Part shown: positions 37,331-46,685 of the stretch, one piece after another
Numbering within the stretch: the stretch's first letter is position 1
Layout of the letters: the number at the start of each line of letters is the position of its first letter
Assembly (NCBI GenBank): GCA_023391285.1
Contig: JAEWBF010000060.1
Location: forward strand, 1-64,000
Origin: Verrucomicrobiota bacterium
GTDB lineage: Bacteria > Verrucomicrobiota > Verrucomicrobiia > Opitutales > Opitutaceae
Direction of reading: 5' to 3'
Length of the DNA: 64,000 nt
Made by a program: the position numbers and the translations under genes
Notes under the pieces: model-generated
Seen by the model: the letters and a program-made list of their open reading frames with translations, nothing else
What the model was told of the DNA's origin: nothing
Databases searched by the model: none

Positions 37331-38905
37331 TCAGCGGCGCGCTCCGCGATGCAGTCGGCTCGCGGGCTTCGGCGCCGCCGTTTCCGCCAGCGCCTTTTCA
37401 TCAAAGAGCGCCGAATACACATACGGAAACCCTTCGATCTTCTTCCGCTCCACCGCCATCCCCATGTAGCGTTCGATCGAGCGCGCATCGCGCACATCAT
37501 CTTCTGTCACCAGCGTAAACGCATCGCCCGTGTTTTGCGCCCGACCAGTTCGTCCGATCCGATGCACATAGTCTTCCGCGTTTTCCGGCACGTCGTAATT
37601 GATCACGTGCGACACCCCCGCGATGTCCAAGCCCCGCGCCGCGATGTCCGTCGCGACCAGCACTTCGTATCTGCCCGACTTGAAGCCATCCAGCGCCTCG
37701 ATGCGCTCGCGCTGACTGCGATCCGAATGCAGCACGCCCACCGTATGTCCGCTGTCCTTCAGCTTTCGCGCAATGCGATCCGCGCCCATCCGAGTGCGGG
37801 AAAAGATAATCACGCTCTTGAACTCCGTCTGCTCCAACAACACCTGCAGCAGATCGAATTTCTGCGACGCCACCACGGGATAAAACGCGTGGGCCACCGT
37901 CTCCGCCGGCGAACGCTGCCGACCGATCTCCACCTTCACCGGGTTGTGCAACGCCCACCCCGCCAGCTGCTCCAACTCCGGCGGCAGCGTCGCCGTGAAA
38001 AACAATGTCTGCCGCGCTTTCGGACACTTCTGCACGATCCGCCGCACATCCGGTAGAAAGCCCATGTCCAACATCCGGTCCACTTCGTCGAGCACCAGGA
38101 TGTCGATGTTCTCCAATGAGCAGTTCCCCTGCTCGATGTGATCCAAAAGCCGCCCAGGCGTCGCCGCCAGGATGTCCATTCCCCGGCGCAGATCCTCGGT
38201 CTGCTTCCCGTATCCGACACCGCCATACACGATCGTCACGCGGAGATCCGTGAACTTCGTGAATTTGTGAAACGCTTCCTCGACCTGCAGCGCCAATTCG
38301 CGCGTCGGCTCGAGAATCAGGCAGCGCAATTTGCCGTGTCCACCCAGCCGCTGGATGATCGGCAGCGCAAACGCCGCCGTTTTTCCCGTCCCGGTCTGCG
38401 CCGATCCGATCACATCTCCGCCCCGCAAAACCACCGGGATCGCCTGCGCCTGAATCGGCGTGGGAGCAACATATCCCATTTCCTGCACCGCAAACGCCAA
38501 CGCATCCGACAACCCGAGCTTCGAAAACTCCGTGTCCATCTTCGGCACATCCACCGGAATCGCGGGCTTCGAAGGCGTCGCTCGCGGATGGTCGAACGAA
38601 TCATCCTTCCTCGGCCGCTCCGCGTGTGGCTCGCCGCGTCCACGACCCGCCCCACCCCGCCCGCGCCCGCCGCGATCTTCCCGTCGCCCGCTGTCCCCCG
38701 CCGCCCCGCGGTCGTGCCGCCCCGTTCTTCCGCCGTGCTTGGCGCCGTGACCTTGACCGTGTCCCTTGCCGGAACGCGGTTCGCTCCGCGGAGTGGATGA
38801 ATGACTCTTGCCGTGAGAGCTCGTTTTGCCGCCGCCAGTGGCGGTCTTGGCCGGGCGCGAAGGCGCGATCGTTTCGCGAAGCTTCGCAAATATTTTCTTT
38901 AACAT
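37331..38905 (-). CDS. DEAD-box-family RNA helicase with variant motifs II and III
   Basis: 524 aa. Residues about 15-105 are a disordered Gly/Arg/His/Ser-rich extension (GRGRGGAGRGRGEP). The helicase core follows: Q motif APTPIQAQAIP, motif I AQTGTGKT, Ia PTRELALQ, Ib TPGRLLD, motif II written DEVD (LVLDEVDRMLDMGF) and motif III TAT (FFTATLPPE) in place of DEAD and SAT, then IV-VI (IIFSRTRMGADRIA, VLVATDIAARGLDIAGV, HRIGRTGRA). Closest to the RhlE group; probably acts on rRNA or mRNA structure. ATG at 38905. Confidence 0.9.
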   Translation of the reverse strand: MLKKIFAKLRETIAPSRPAKTATGGGKTSSHGKSHSSTPRSEPRSGKGHGQGHGAKHGGRTGRHDRGAAGDSGRREDRGGRGRGGAGRGRGEPHAERPRKDDSFDHPRATPSKPAIPVDVPKMDTEFSKLGLSDALAFAVQEMGYVAPTPIQAQAIPVVLRGGDVIGSAQTGTGKTAAFALPIIQRLGGHGKLRCLILEPTRELALQVEEAFHKFTKFTDLRVTIVYGGVGYGKQTEDLRRGMDILAATPGRLLDHIEQGNCSLENIDILVLDEVDRMLDMGFLPDVRRIVQKCPKARQTLFFTATLPPELEQLAGWALHNPVKVEIGRQRSPAETVAHAFYPVVASQKFDLLQVLLEQTEFKSVIIFSRTRMGADRIARKLKDSGHTVGVLHSDRSQRERIEALDGFKSGRYEVLVATDIAARGLDIAGVSHVINYDVPENAEDYVHRIGRTGRAQNTGDAFTLVTEDDVRDARSIERYMGMAVERKKIEGFPYVYSALFDEKALAETAAPKPASRLHRGARR

Positions 38906-39025
38906 GAGACGTAAGTAAAACGCGCTACGCTCGCCGAAACTGCAGGCTTTGCAATCACCGATATCGCCGCCCCGTCCATCGCAACCCGGCAACCGGCCCC
39001 TCCTCCAGCCCACCCACGCCCATCC

Positions 39026-39433
39026 TCACAAGTTCGCCTTGATCTTGTCCAAGATCGCCAGCGACAACTCCTGATCGCCGACGACCCCAACGCGAATGCC
39101 GACCTTCGTCACGTTGCCGGCCATGTTCTCGAGCTGAATCTCGATTTTCTTGTCGGCCGCATTGCGCGCAACAATGACGCCGAGCAGCGCGTCCTTCCGC
39201 TCGCTGACTTTCACGAATTGGAGGTCCTCCACCGCCGCCTTCGTCGCGTTGAACGACCGATCCAGATTCGCCGGCAACGTCGTCTGCAACTCCCCGCGCA
39301 CCCACGCCACCGCCGCGGCGCCAGCCGCTCCCGCAGCCACCACCGCCACACATCCCGACCCCACCAACATCACTGCGCCCAATATCACGCCCATCCACAC
39401 CGCACGCCCGTTTCGAGAGTAACGCATTTTCAT
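39026..39433 (-). CDS. DUF3568 lipoprotein
   Basis: 135 aa. Lipobox VGSGC gives a lipidated Cys28, followed by an Ala/Gly stretch (AVVAAGAAGAAAVAWVRGEL) and the DUF3568 core LPANLDRSFNATKAAVEDLQFVKV...IRVGVVGDQELSLAILDKI. Function unknown; envelope-located. Two ATGs two codons apart (39433, 39427) are possible starts. Divergent from the PilT-like gene. Confidence 0.75.
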   Translation of the reverse strand: MKMRYSRNGRAVWMGVILGAVMLVGSGCVAVVAAGAAGAAAVAWVRGELQTTLPANLDRSFNATKAAVEDLQFVKVSERKDALLGVIVARNAADKKIEIQLENMAGNVTKVGIRVGVVGDQELSLAILDKIKANL

Positions 39434-39542
39434 AAAGTCGTCTGGATAGCTTCCATAGACCTCCATTTGTGCGAATCGTTCAATCCCGTTCACGCTTGGC
39501 TCTCGCCCATCCGCCGCCATCATCGCGCGCCTCTCCGCCGCG

Positions 39543-40958
39543 ATGAATGCCGACGTCCTCTGGCTCGCCCGCCTCGCCCTCGATCAGCAACTTCTCAGCC
39601 GCGAACAATGCGCCGACGCCTGCGCCGCCCTGGGCCCCAGCCCCGAGCTCGTGGCCTTCGCCCAAAAACTCATCGACGACGGCCTCGTCTCCGACGTCGA
39701 GCTCCTCGAACGGCTCGCCGGCCTCGCCTACTCGAAAGGCCAGTCCGGCCCGCCCGCCGCCAATCCTTTCCTGCCCGACGATGATTCCCCCGGCCCCGCC
39801 CCAACGGCCGCCAGCGCGCGTGCCACGCCCGCGATCGATTTTCCTTTCGCCTCCATCGCCCGGATGGACCCCGCCGAGCTCGCCGCGGCTATGACTTCCC
39901 TCCTCAAAACCGTCGCCGCAGCCGGCGCGAGCGACCTCCACCTTTCCACCGGCGCGTGCCCTTTCATCCGCAAAAATCGCGCCCTTACCTTCCTCACCGA
40001 CCACGCTCTCACCGCCGAAGACGCCCTGCGCCTCAACACCGCCGTGCTTACCTCGTCGCAACGCGAAATTTTTCTCCAGCGCAAGGACTACGACTACGCC
40101 CTCGCTCTTCCCGCGTCCGACGCTTCCGCTCCGCCCGACCGCTACCGCGTCAACCTCATGTTCCACAAGAACGGTGTCGCCGGCTCCTACCGCATGGTCC
40201 CCGACCGCGTCCGCACCCTCTCCGACCTCGGTTTCACCGCACACCTCCCAACCCTCGAGAAACTCCTCTCCTACCACAACGGCCTGATCCTCATTACCGG
40301 CCCCGTTGGCTCCGGCAAGACCACCACGCTCGCATCGATGGTCGACTACCTCAACCAATCCCGCGCCGACCACATCATCACCGTCGAAGATCCCATCGAG
40401 GTCGTCCAAGCCTCCCGCGGCTGCAACGTCACCCAGCGCGAAGTCGGGCCGCACACCCAATCCTTTTTCACCGCTCTCAAAGGCGCACTCCGCGAAGACC
40501 CCGACATCATCGTAATAGGCGAACTCCGCGACCTCGAAACCATCGAGATGGCCGTCAGCGCGTCCGAGACCGGCCACCTTGTCATCGGCACCATGCATAC
40601 GAGCGACGCCGCCACCACGCTCAACCGCATCCTCGACGTCTTCCCGCCCGCGCAACAAACCCAGATCCGCGCCAGCGTCGCCGAAAGCCTCCGCGGCATC
40701 ATCTGCCAACGCCTCCTTCCCGCGACCGACGGCAGCCTCGCCCTCGCCTGCGAGATCCTCGTCAACAACACCGCCGTTTCCAACCTCATCCGCGAAGGCA
40801 AATCCGCCGGCCTCCGCAACACCATGGAAACCGGCGTCCGCGACGGCATGTGCCTCATGGACGCCTCCGTCTTCGCCCTCTACGAGCACCGCACCATCAG
40901 CCCCCAAACCGCCCTCGCCAACCTCAACAACCGCGTCCTTCGCGCCAAAATCACCTGA
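39543..40958 (+). CDS. PilT-like ATPase with N-terminal extension
   Basis: 471 aa, about 100 longer than PilT. Residues 1-65 are a helical GspE-N/MshEN-like domain (LDQQLLSREQCADACAALG...DGLVSDVELLERLAGLAY), and 65-110 is a Pro/Ala linker. The PilT core follows: SDLHLSTGACPFIRKN, Walker A GPVGSGKTT near 253, Asp box ITVEDPIE, Walker B REDPDIIVIGELRD, His box GHLVIGTMHTSD. Probably powers retraction or another motor step of a type IV pilus-like machine. No pilin or pilus assembly genes adjoin. Confidence 0.87.
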   Translation: MNADVLWLARLALDQQLLSREQCADACAALGPSPELVAFAQKLIDDGLVSDVELLERLAGLAYSKGQSGPPAANPFLPDDDSPGPAPTAASARATPAIDFPFASIARMDPAELAAAMTSLLKTVAAAGASDLHLSTGACPFIRKNRALTFLTDHALTAEDALRLNTAVLTSSQREIFLQRKDYDYALALPASDASAPPDRYRVNLMFHKNGVAGSYRMVPDRVRTLSDLGFTAHLPTLEKLLSYHNGLILITGPVGSGKTTTLASMVDYLNQSRADHIITVEDPIEVVQASRGCNVTQREVGPHTQSFFTALKGALREDPDIIVIGELRDLETIEMAVSASETGHLVIGTMHTSDAATTLNRILDVFPPAQQTQIRASVAESLRGIICQRLLPATDGSLALACEILVNNTAVSNLIREGKSAGLRNTMETGVRDGMCLMDASVFALYEHRTISPQTALANLNNRVLRAKIT

Positions 40959-40999
40959 GCCGACCGCCGGCACACCCGCGCAACTCCGCCTCATGTAGG

Positions 41000-41017
41000 T
41001 TGCGCGCTCGCGCGCAA
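41000..41017. repeat. Palindrome TTGCGCGC-TC-GCGCGCAA
   Basis: A perfect 8-bp stem with 2-nt loop after TGTAGG, between the two PilT genes. It is followed at 41030-41062 by TTTCAGCGTTTCAACCTTTT-type simple repeats. Confidence 0.6.
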
Positions 41018-41072
41018 GTTCCTCCCCCGATTTCAGCGTTTCAACCTTTTAGCTTTTCAGCGTTCCGCACCC

Positions 41073-42113
41073 ATGCCCGCCATCGACTCCCTCCTCCGCA
41101 CCATGCTCGACCGCGGCGGCTCCGACCTTCACCTCACCGTCGGACTCCCACCCAAAGCCCGCATCTCCGGCTCGCTCATCCCTGTCGCCGACGCTCCGCT
41201 CACCGCCGCGCAAATGGAGTCGCTCCTCGAGGAAATCGTCCCCGAACGCCGCTGGGCCGATTTCCTCGAGCGCAAGGACCTCGACCTCGCTCACGAAATC
41301 CCCGGCCTCGCCCGCTTCCGCGGCAACTATCTCTACAATCACTGGGGCCAAGCCGCCGTCTTCCGCCAGATCCCCGCGAAGATCCTTTCTTTCGACGACC
41401 TTCATCTTCCCGCAGCCCTCGAGAAACTCTGCCACCTCAACGAGGGCCTCGTCGTCGTCACCGGACCGACCGGTAGTGGAAAGTCCACTACGCTCGCGGC
41501 GATGATCGACTACATCAACGCGAACCTCTCGAAACATATCATCACCATCGAGGATCCCATCGAGTTCGTTCACTCCAACAAGAAATCCGTCATCGTTCAC
41601 CGCGAGGTCGGCGAGCACACCGAATCCTTCGCCGCCGCTCTCAAGGGCGCCATGCGCCACGACCCCGACATCCTCCTCCTCGGCGAAATGCGCGAGCTCG
41701 AAACCATCAAGCTCGCCCTCGGCTGCGCCTCGATGGGCATGCTCGTCTTCGGCACGCTCCACACCAATAACGCCCCGAAAACCGTCGACCGCATCATCAA
41801 CGCCTTCCCCGCCGACGAACAAAACCAGGTGCGCGTCATGCTCGCCGGCTGCCTCGCCGGCGTGGTCGCCCAACTCCTCTGCAAACGCATCCCGCAAGGC
41901 CGCTGCGCCGTGCACGAAATCCTTCTCTCCCACGAAGCGCTTCCAAACACCATCCGCTCCGGCCAAATCGCCAACATCAAATCCATCATCGAGAGCGGCA
42001 GCGCCGACGGCATGATCACGATGGACAATAGCCTCATGGCCCGGGTGAAGGACGGCACCATCGACCCCAAGGAGGCCTACATGAAAGCCTCCAACAAATC
42101 CCTCTTCGCCTAA
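41073..42113 (+). CDS. pilT: PilT-type twitching motility ATPase
   Basis: 346 aa, standard PilT/PilU length. N-terminal GGSDLHLTVGLPPKARISG, Walker A GPTGSGKST near 131, Asp box ITIEDPIEFVH, Walker B RHDPDILLLGEMRELETI, His box MLVFGTLHTNNAPKT. The family AIRNLIRE motif is seen as ALPNTIRSGQIANIKSII. Hexameric motor for pilus retraction. PilT versus PilU cannot be settled by eye. Paralogous to the preceding gene. Confidence 0.9.
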   Translation: MPAIDSLLRTMLDRGGSDLHLTVGLPPKARISGSLIPVADAPLTAAQMESLLEEIVPERRWADFLERKDLDLAHEIPGLARFRGNYLYNHWGQAAVFRQIPAKILSFDDLHLPAALEKLCHLNEGLVVVTGPTGSGKSTTLAAMIDYINANLSKHIITIEDPIEFVHSNKKSVIVHREVGEHTESFAAALKGAMRHDPDILLLGEMRELETIKLALGCASMGMLVFGTLHTNNAPKTVDRIINAFPADEQNQVRVMLAGCLAGVVAQLLCKRIPQGRCAVHEILLSHEALPNTIRSGQIANIKSIIESGSADGMITMDNSLMARVKDGTIDPKEAYMKASNKSLFA

Positions 42114-42203
42114 CCCGTGGCGCGCCAGCCCTGGTAGGGCCCGTTCTCCGAACGCGCCGCCTCGCGCCTAATCTGCCAACCGGGCGAATCCAATCTTCCC
42201 ACC

Positions 42204-42731
42204 ATGCCCGTTCAAATCCGCTCCGCCACGCCCGCCGACATTCCCCTGATCCTCCAATTCATCCGCGCCCTCGCCGACTACGAAAAACTCACGCACGAGG
42301 TCGAAGCGACCGAGGAAAAACTCCGCGCCACCCTCTTCTCCGAAAAACCCGCCGCCGAATGCCTCCTCGCTTTTTCGCCTGCGACTAAGCCATCCGACGA
42401 ACCCGCCGACGCTCATCGGGCGAACGAGGGTGCTCTCACCCCCGCCGGCTTCGCCATCTTCTTCACCAACTACTCCACCTTCCTCGCCAAACCCGGCCTC
42501 TACCTCGAAGACCTTTTCGTAAACCCCGAATTCCGCGGTCGCGGCATCGGCAAATCTCTCCTCCTCCACCTCGCCAAACTCGCCAACCAACGCGGCTGCG
42601 GCCGCATGGAATGGACCGTCCTCGACTGGAACAAAGCCGCCATCGCGTTCTACGAGTCCCTCGGCGCCGAGCGAAAACTTTCCTGGCAAATCTGCCGCCT
42701 CACCGGTCCTTCACTCCAACGATACGCCTGA
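42204..42731 (+). CDS. GNAT N-acetyltransferase
   Basis: 175 aa. Motif A with the acetyl-CoA loop is LEDLFVNPEFRGRGIGKSLL, followed by the motif B region CGRMEWTVLDWNKAAIAFYESLGA. This matches small GNATs such as diamine acetyltransferase-like proteins (TNYSTFLAKPGLYLEDLFV). Residues about 57-79 (FSPATKPSDEPADAHRANEGALT) interrupt the beta-hairpin between LLAF and PAGFAIFF and look like a repeat-derived insertion. Substrate unknown. Confidence 0.87.
   Translation: MPVQIRSATPADIPLILQFIRALADYEKLTHEVEATEEKLRATLFSEKPAAECLLAFSPATKPSDEPADAHRANEGALTPAGFAIFFTNYSTFLAKPGLYLEDLFVNPEFRGRGIGKSLLLHLAKLANQRGCGRMEWTVLDWNKAAIAFYESLGAERKLSWQICRLTGPSLQRYA
42372..42440 (+). repeat. Probable repeat-derived in-frame insertion in GNAT gene
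   Basis: It contains the palindrome GGGTG-CTCT-CACCC (42428-42441) at its right end. The encoded 23 residues have no place in the usual GNAT fold at this point. Confidence 0.45.
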
Positions 42732-42816
42732 ACCCACCCTGGGGAATCTCTTCTCTCCTTTCCAAACTGAAGCACGCTCGTTGACGCACACCGGCTTCGG
42801 CAGACTCTGCCGCCCC

Positions 42817-43698
42817 ATGCGTCATTCGCTTTGCCTTCTCCTCGCGCTGCTCGCCCTGCCCGCTTTCGCGCAGCCTTCCACTCCGCCCTCCAGCCTCAGA
42901 ATCGATAGCGAGGCTTCGTATTCATATTCCTCCGACGAAGCGTTCGCCCACGCCGGCGCCTCCGGCTCGGTCGCGGTGCATCACTTCGACTTCAGCGCCC
43001 TCGCCCGGCATCCTCTCTCCGCCCGCGACAGCGTCACCTTCGGCCTCAGCGCCGCCATCACCCGTCTCGACGCTTCCGCCGGCACATTTCTGCCCGAACG
43101 TCTCCAAGCTTTCGCGCTTCACCTCAGCGGCTCGCGCCGCCTGTCCGAACAGTGGACCACCACCCTCACCCTCCGCCCCGGCCTCTACGGCGATCTCGAA
43201 GACATCGATTCCAAAACCTTCAACATCCCGCTCCTCGCCGCTGCGTCTTACGCCGTTTCGCGCGATCTCGTCTGGCTCTTCGGTCTTCGCGTCGACGCCT
43301 ACGCCGAACATCCCGCGATCCCGCTCGCCGGAGTCCGCTGGCGCTTCGCTCCCGCTTGGTCGCTCAATCTCACCTACCCGCGCGCCGGCGTGCAGTGGCG
43401 CGCCTCCGACGCCATCAACTTCGACGCTAGCGCGAGCGTTCAAGGCGGCACCTTTCGCATCACCGAAAGCCTCGGCATCCCATCCACCCTCACGACCGGC
43501 CGCCTCGCGAACACCTTCCTCGACTACCGCGAAATCCGCGTCGGCCTGGGCGGCGATTTCGCCGTCTCCAAAAATCTCTGGCTGCGCCTCGACGCCGGCG
43601 TCTTCGTCGATCGCGAATTCGACTACTTCGATCGCGACTACAAGCTCGAGACCGACAACGGCACCTTCGCCACCGTCGCCCTCCGCTCGCGGTTTTGA
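42817..43698 (+). CDS. Outer-membrane beta-barrel protein (DUF6268-like)
   Basis: 293 aa. Signal peptide MRHSLCLLLALLALPAFAQ, then strands with alternating hydrophobicity and a final TVALRSRF. The region RLSEQWTTTLTLRPGLYGDLEDIDSKTFNIPLLAAASYAVS resembles proteins filed under DUF6268. Function unknown. ATG at 42817 chosen at the signal peptide; a TTG 12 codons upstream is less likely. Confidence 0.65.
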   Translation: MRHSLCLLLALLALPAFAQPSTPPSSLRIDSEASYSYSSDEAFAHAGASGSVAVHHFDFSALARHPLSARDSVTFGLSAAITRLDASAGTFLPERLQAFALHLSGSRRLSEQWTTTLTLRPGLYGDLEDIDSKTFNIPLLAAASYAVSRDLVWLFGLRVDAYAEHPAIPLAGVRWRFAPAWSLNLTYPRAGVQWRASDAINFDASASVQGGTFRITESLGIPSTLTTGRLANTFLDYREIRVGLGGDFAVSKNLWLRLDAGVFVDREFDYFDRDYKLETDNGTFATVALRSRF

Positions 43699-43717
43699 GT
43701 TCGAGATGTGTCGTGCC

Positions 43718-44293
43718 TCAGCCCGCACTCCCGCGCGCCGCCTGCCGCACCCATCGCCGCACCGCTCGAAAATCCTCCGGCAAAAACACCGCACGATTCT
43801 CCTCCAATTCCGCCGGATCTCCGCACCATCCTTTGCGCAACAAGTCCGCATGCCGCTCCGGCGTCACATCCGTCCAATACGGACAATCCACGCAGTGCGA
43901 CCCGCTCACTCGCCCGCGCGCTTTCTCCAACACCTGCCGTTTGCACACTCCTTTCCCGCTCCGCTCGCGATACGAATCCCGACACACGCGAAACTCGGGA
44001 TAAAAACACGCCTTCACCAACTGCTTCGCCGCATCGTCGAGCGCCTCGGCCCAGCGCACCCCGTCCAGCGCCATCTCCGCGAGCCGTCTCACTTCGCTCT
44101 TATCCAATTCTCCCGGCGCCCCGATCTCTCCCTGTCGCAGTGCCGCCGGTAATCCCCGCTCCTCGATCAGCCGCGCAAGCTGCATCGCAAATCGCTCCAC
44201 CGCCGCTTCGTTGATCGTCGCTCCGTTCTGACGCGCGAACCGCTCCAGCACCGCTGCGACCGCGCGACGAAACTCCTCGGCTCCGGATATCAT
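43718..44293 (-). CDS. Cysteine-containing hypothetical protein
   Basis: 191 aa, no family recognised. The N-terminal 90 residues are helical. The C-terminal half has six cysteines: ACFYPEFRVC, GKGVCKRQ, SHCVDCPYW and KGWCG. The spacing (C-x7-C, C, C-x2-C, C) suggests a metal or iron-sulfur site, but which metal cannot be said. Divergent from the MocR-type regulator with a 166-bp gap. Confidence 0.65.
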   Translation of the reverse strand: MISGAEEFRRAVAAVLERFARQNGATINEAAVERFAMQLARLIEERGLPAALRQGEIGAPGELDKSEVRRLAEMALDGVRWAEALDDAAKQLVKACFYPEFRVCRDSYRERSGKGVCKRQVLEKARGRVSGSHCVDCPYWTDVTPERHADLLRKGWCGDPAELEENRAVFLPEDFRAVRRWVRQAARGSAG

Positions 44294-44459
44294 CTCGCGA
44301 AGCCATCGCCTTTCGCCCGTGAGTCAACCCGCCGCGCCTCGAGATTGTCATGGTCACACTACCACAATCCCGCAACTGTGCTGGTTTCAAAATCCGCTCG
44401 CTACACCTGCCCCGCTGCGCCCCGCTTTCGTATTCTCCCGGCCGCCACACGCACCCGCC

Positions 44460-45902
44460 ATGATCGAAACGCTCTCAAAACCCGACCGCGCTCCACTCTA
44501 TCTCGAGCTCGCGCAGGAGATCCAGGAACTCGTCACCCAAGGCACGCTCCGGCCCGGCCATCGCCTCCCTTCCGTGCGCCGCATGGCGCTCCAGCGCGAC
44601 GTCAGCATCTCCACCGTCATCCAGGCTTACACCGTCCTCGAAAACCGCAGCGTCCTCGAAGCCCGCCCGCAGTCCGGCTTCTACGTTCGTCCGCAAATCC
44701 CGCTGCAAGCACCCGAGCCGCGCATGGCCAAACCCATGGCCAAGCCCAGCTACGTCGGCGTCAACGACCTCACCGCCGAAATGCTCGCGCTCGCCGTCGA
44801 CGCCGATTACGTGCCGCTCGGCGCCGCCTGCCCGCATCACACGCTGTTTCCCAACAAGAAACTCGGGCGCCTCATCGGCTCCATCTGCCGCAACGATCCC
44901 GCCATGCTCGGGCGCTACGCGATGAACTGGGCCTACGACCCGCTCGCCCGCGAAATCGCGCGCCGCTATCTCCAATGCGGCGCTCCGCTTTCGCACGACG
45001 AACTCGTCATCACCGTCGGTTGCGCCGAAGCGCTCAACCTCTCCTTGCGCGCGGTCACCAAGCCCGGCGACACCGTCGCGGTCGAAACGCCCGCCTACTT
45101 CGGCTTCCTCGAAACCATCCAATCGCTCAATCTCCGCGTCCTCGAAATCCCCACGGATTCCCGCACCGGCCTCTGCCTCGATGCCACGCGCGACGCATTG
45201 AAAAACTGCGACGTCAAAGCCGTGCTCCTCATGCCCGCCTACCAAAACCCGCTCGGCTCCTGCATGCCCGACGACAAGAAGGCGAAGCTCTTCGAACTCC
45301 TCCAACAGCACGACGTGCCCGCAATCGAAGACGACATCTACGGCGATCTTCACTACGGTGACCGCCGCCCCAAACCGCTCAAGGCCTGGGACACCGACGG
45401 CCGCGTCCTGCTCTGCAGTTCCTTCGGCAAAACCCTCGCGCCCTCCCTTCGCGTCGGTTGGTGCGCGCCCGGTCGCTACCTCGAACGCGTGCGGCGTCTC
45501 AAGTTTACCAATACGCTCGGCACTCCCGTCGTCCTGCAGAAAACCGTCTCCGATTTCCTGCGCAACGGCGGCTACGATCACCATCTCCGCTCGATTCGTC
45601 GCGCCTACCAAAATCAGCTGCACCTGTTTTCCCAAGCGATCCTGCGCTACTTCCCCGAGGGCACGCGCCTGAGTCGTCCGCAAGGCGGTTTCGTCCTCTG
45701 GGCCGAACTCCCGCCCGGCGTCGACACGCTCAACCTGTATCGCGAAGCGTTGCGCCATCGCATCGCCACCGCGCCAGGCGCGATGTTTTCGGTCAAGGAC
45801 CGCTATCGCAACTGCCTCCGCATGAACTGCGGCATCCCCTGGACCGAGCAGGTGGAAAACGCCCTCCGCACCCTCGGCGAACTCGCTCAAAAACAGTTGT
45901 GA
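44460..45902 (+). CDS. MocR-type GntR/aminotransferase transcription regulator
   Basis: 480 aa. The N-terminal winged helix is of GntR type (APLYLELAQEIQELVTQG...RPGHRLPSVRRMALQRDVSISTVIQAYTVLE). After a linker (about 80-105) comes a fold-type I aminotransferase domain with LLMPAYQNPLGSCM and the PLP-lysine motif SSFGKTLAPSLRVGW. MocR regulators sense PLP or amino compounds and usually control a neighbouring gene, here perhaps the DJ-1/PfpI and EamA genes downstream. ATG at 44460 starts the helix-turn-helix. Confidence 0.9.
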   Translation: MIETLSKPDRAPLYLELAQEIQELVTQGTLRPGHRLPSVRRMALQRDVSISTVIQAYTVLENRSVLEARPQSGFYVRPQIPLQAPEPRMAKPMAKPSYVGVNDLTAEMLALAVDADYVPLGAACPHHTLFPNKKLGRLIGSICRNDPAMLGRYAMNWAYDPLAREIARRYLQCGAPLSHDELVITVGCAEALNLSLRAVTKPGDTVAVETPAYFGFLETIQSLNLRVLEIPTDSRTGLCLDATRDALKNCDVKAVLLMPAYQNPLGSCMPDDKKAKLFELLQQHDVPAIEDDIYGDLHYGDRRPKPLKAWDTDGRVLLCSSFGKTLAPSLRVGWCAPGRYLERVRRLKFTNTLGTPVVLQKTVSDFLRNGGYDHHLRSIRRAYQNQLHLFSQAILRYFPEGTRLSRPQGGFVLWAELPPGVDTLNLYREALRHRIATAPGAMFSVKDRYRNCLRMNCGIPWTEQVENALRTLGELAQKQL

Positions 45903-46059
45903 TGTCCGCGTCCGATGCAGCGTGCGCACCTCCGCCCCGCGCTTCGCGCGCCGTTTGGCCAAGGCGAAATGCCGTATCACGATTTCGGGTTCACGTCGGC
46001 TCCTGGCCTCCCGCTACCGCTATGAGGTCGTTGCCGCCTGGTTCGTCGTCCGTCCGCCC

Positions 46060-46653
46060 ATGAAGAAAAACGTCGCCATTCTCGTCTTCGACGATGTTGA
46101 GGTCCTCGATTTCGCCGGCCCATTCGAGGTCTTCGCCGTCGCCGACGAACTGAGCGGCCACAGCCTTTTCCACACGTTCACGCTCGCCACCAAACCCGGC
46201 ACGGTTCGCGCGCGCAACGGTCTCAAGGTCGTTCCCGATTTCACGCTCGAACACTGCCCGCCGCCCCAGGTCATCATCATTCCCGGCGGCGCCGGCCGCC
46301 ACGCGCTCATGCGGATGCCTTCGCTCCACGAATGGCTGCGGCAAAAATCCCGCACCGCCGAAATCGTGATGAGCGTCTGCAGCGGCTCCTTCGTTCTCGC
46401 GGCCGCCGGTCTGCTCGAGGGCATGCGCGTCACCACCCATCACGACTGCATCGCCGAATTGCGCGAATTCGCACCGCAACTCGACGTCGTCGAATCCGCC
46501 CGTTTCACCGACAACGGTCGCTTCCTCACGTCCGCCGGAATCGCCGCCGGCATCGACTGCTCGCTCCACGTCGTGCAACGCCTCGCGGGTGCAACCGCTG
46601 CCGCCGCCACCGCACGCTACATGGAATACATTCCTCACTCCTCCGCTTCGTAG
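46060..46653 (+). CDS. DJ-1/PfpI family protein
   Basis: 197 aa class I glutamine-amidotransferase-like fold. N-terminal VAILVFDDVEVLDFAGPFEVF, IIIPGGAGRHALM, and the nucleophile elbow IVMSVCSGSFVLAAAGLLEG with its cysteine. It matches the amidase half of GlxA/AraC-type regulators but lacks their DNA-binding domain, so it may be an isonitrile hydratase-like or glyoxalase-like enzyme. The stop codon TAG is supplied by the adjoining palindrome. Confidence 0.83.
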   Translation: MKKNVAILVFDDVEVLDFAGPFEVFAVADELSGHSLFHTFTLATKPGTVRARNGLKVVPDFTLEHCPPPQVIIIPGGAGRHALMRMPSLHEWLRQKSRTAEIVMSVCSGSFVLAAAGLLEGMRVTTHHDCIAELREFAPQLDVVESARFTDNGRFLTSAGIAAGIDCSLHVVQRLAGATAAAATARYMEYIPHSSAS

Positions 46654-46673
46654 CACGGGCAACCTGCCCGTGC
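46653..46673. repeat. Palindrome GCACGGGCA-ACC-TGCCCGTGC
   Basis: A perfect 9-bp stem with 3-nt loop. Its leader TAG is the stop codon of the DJ-1/PfpI gene. 13 bp separate it from the EamA GTG start. Confidence 0.7.
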
Positions 46674-46685
46674 ACCCCATCTTCC

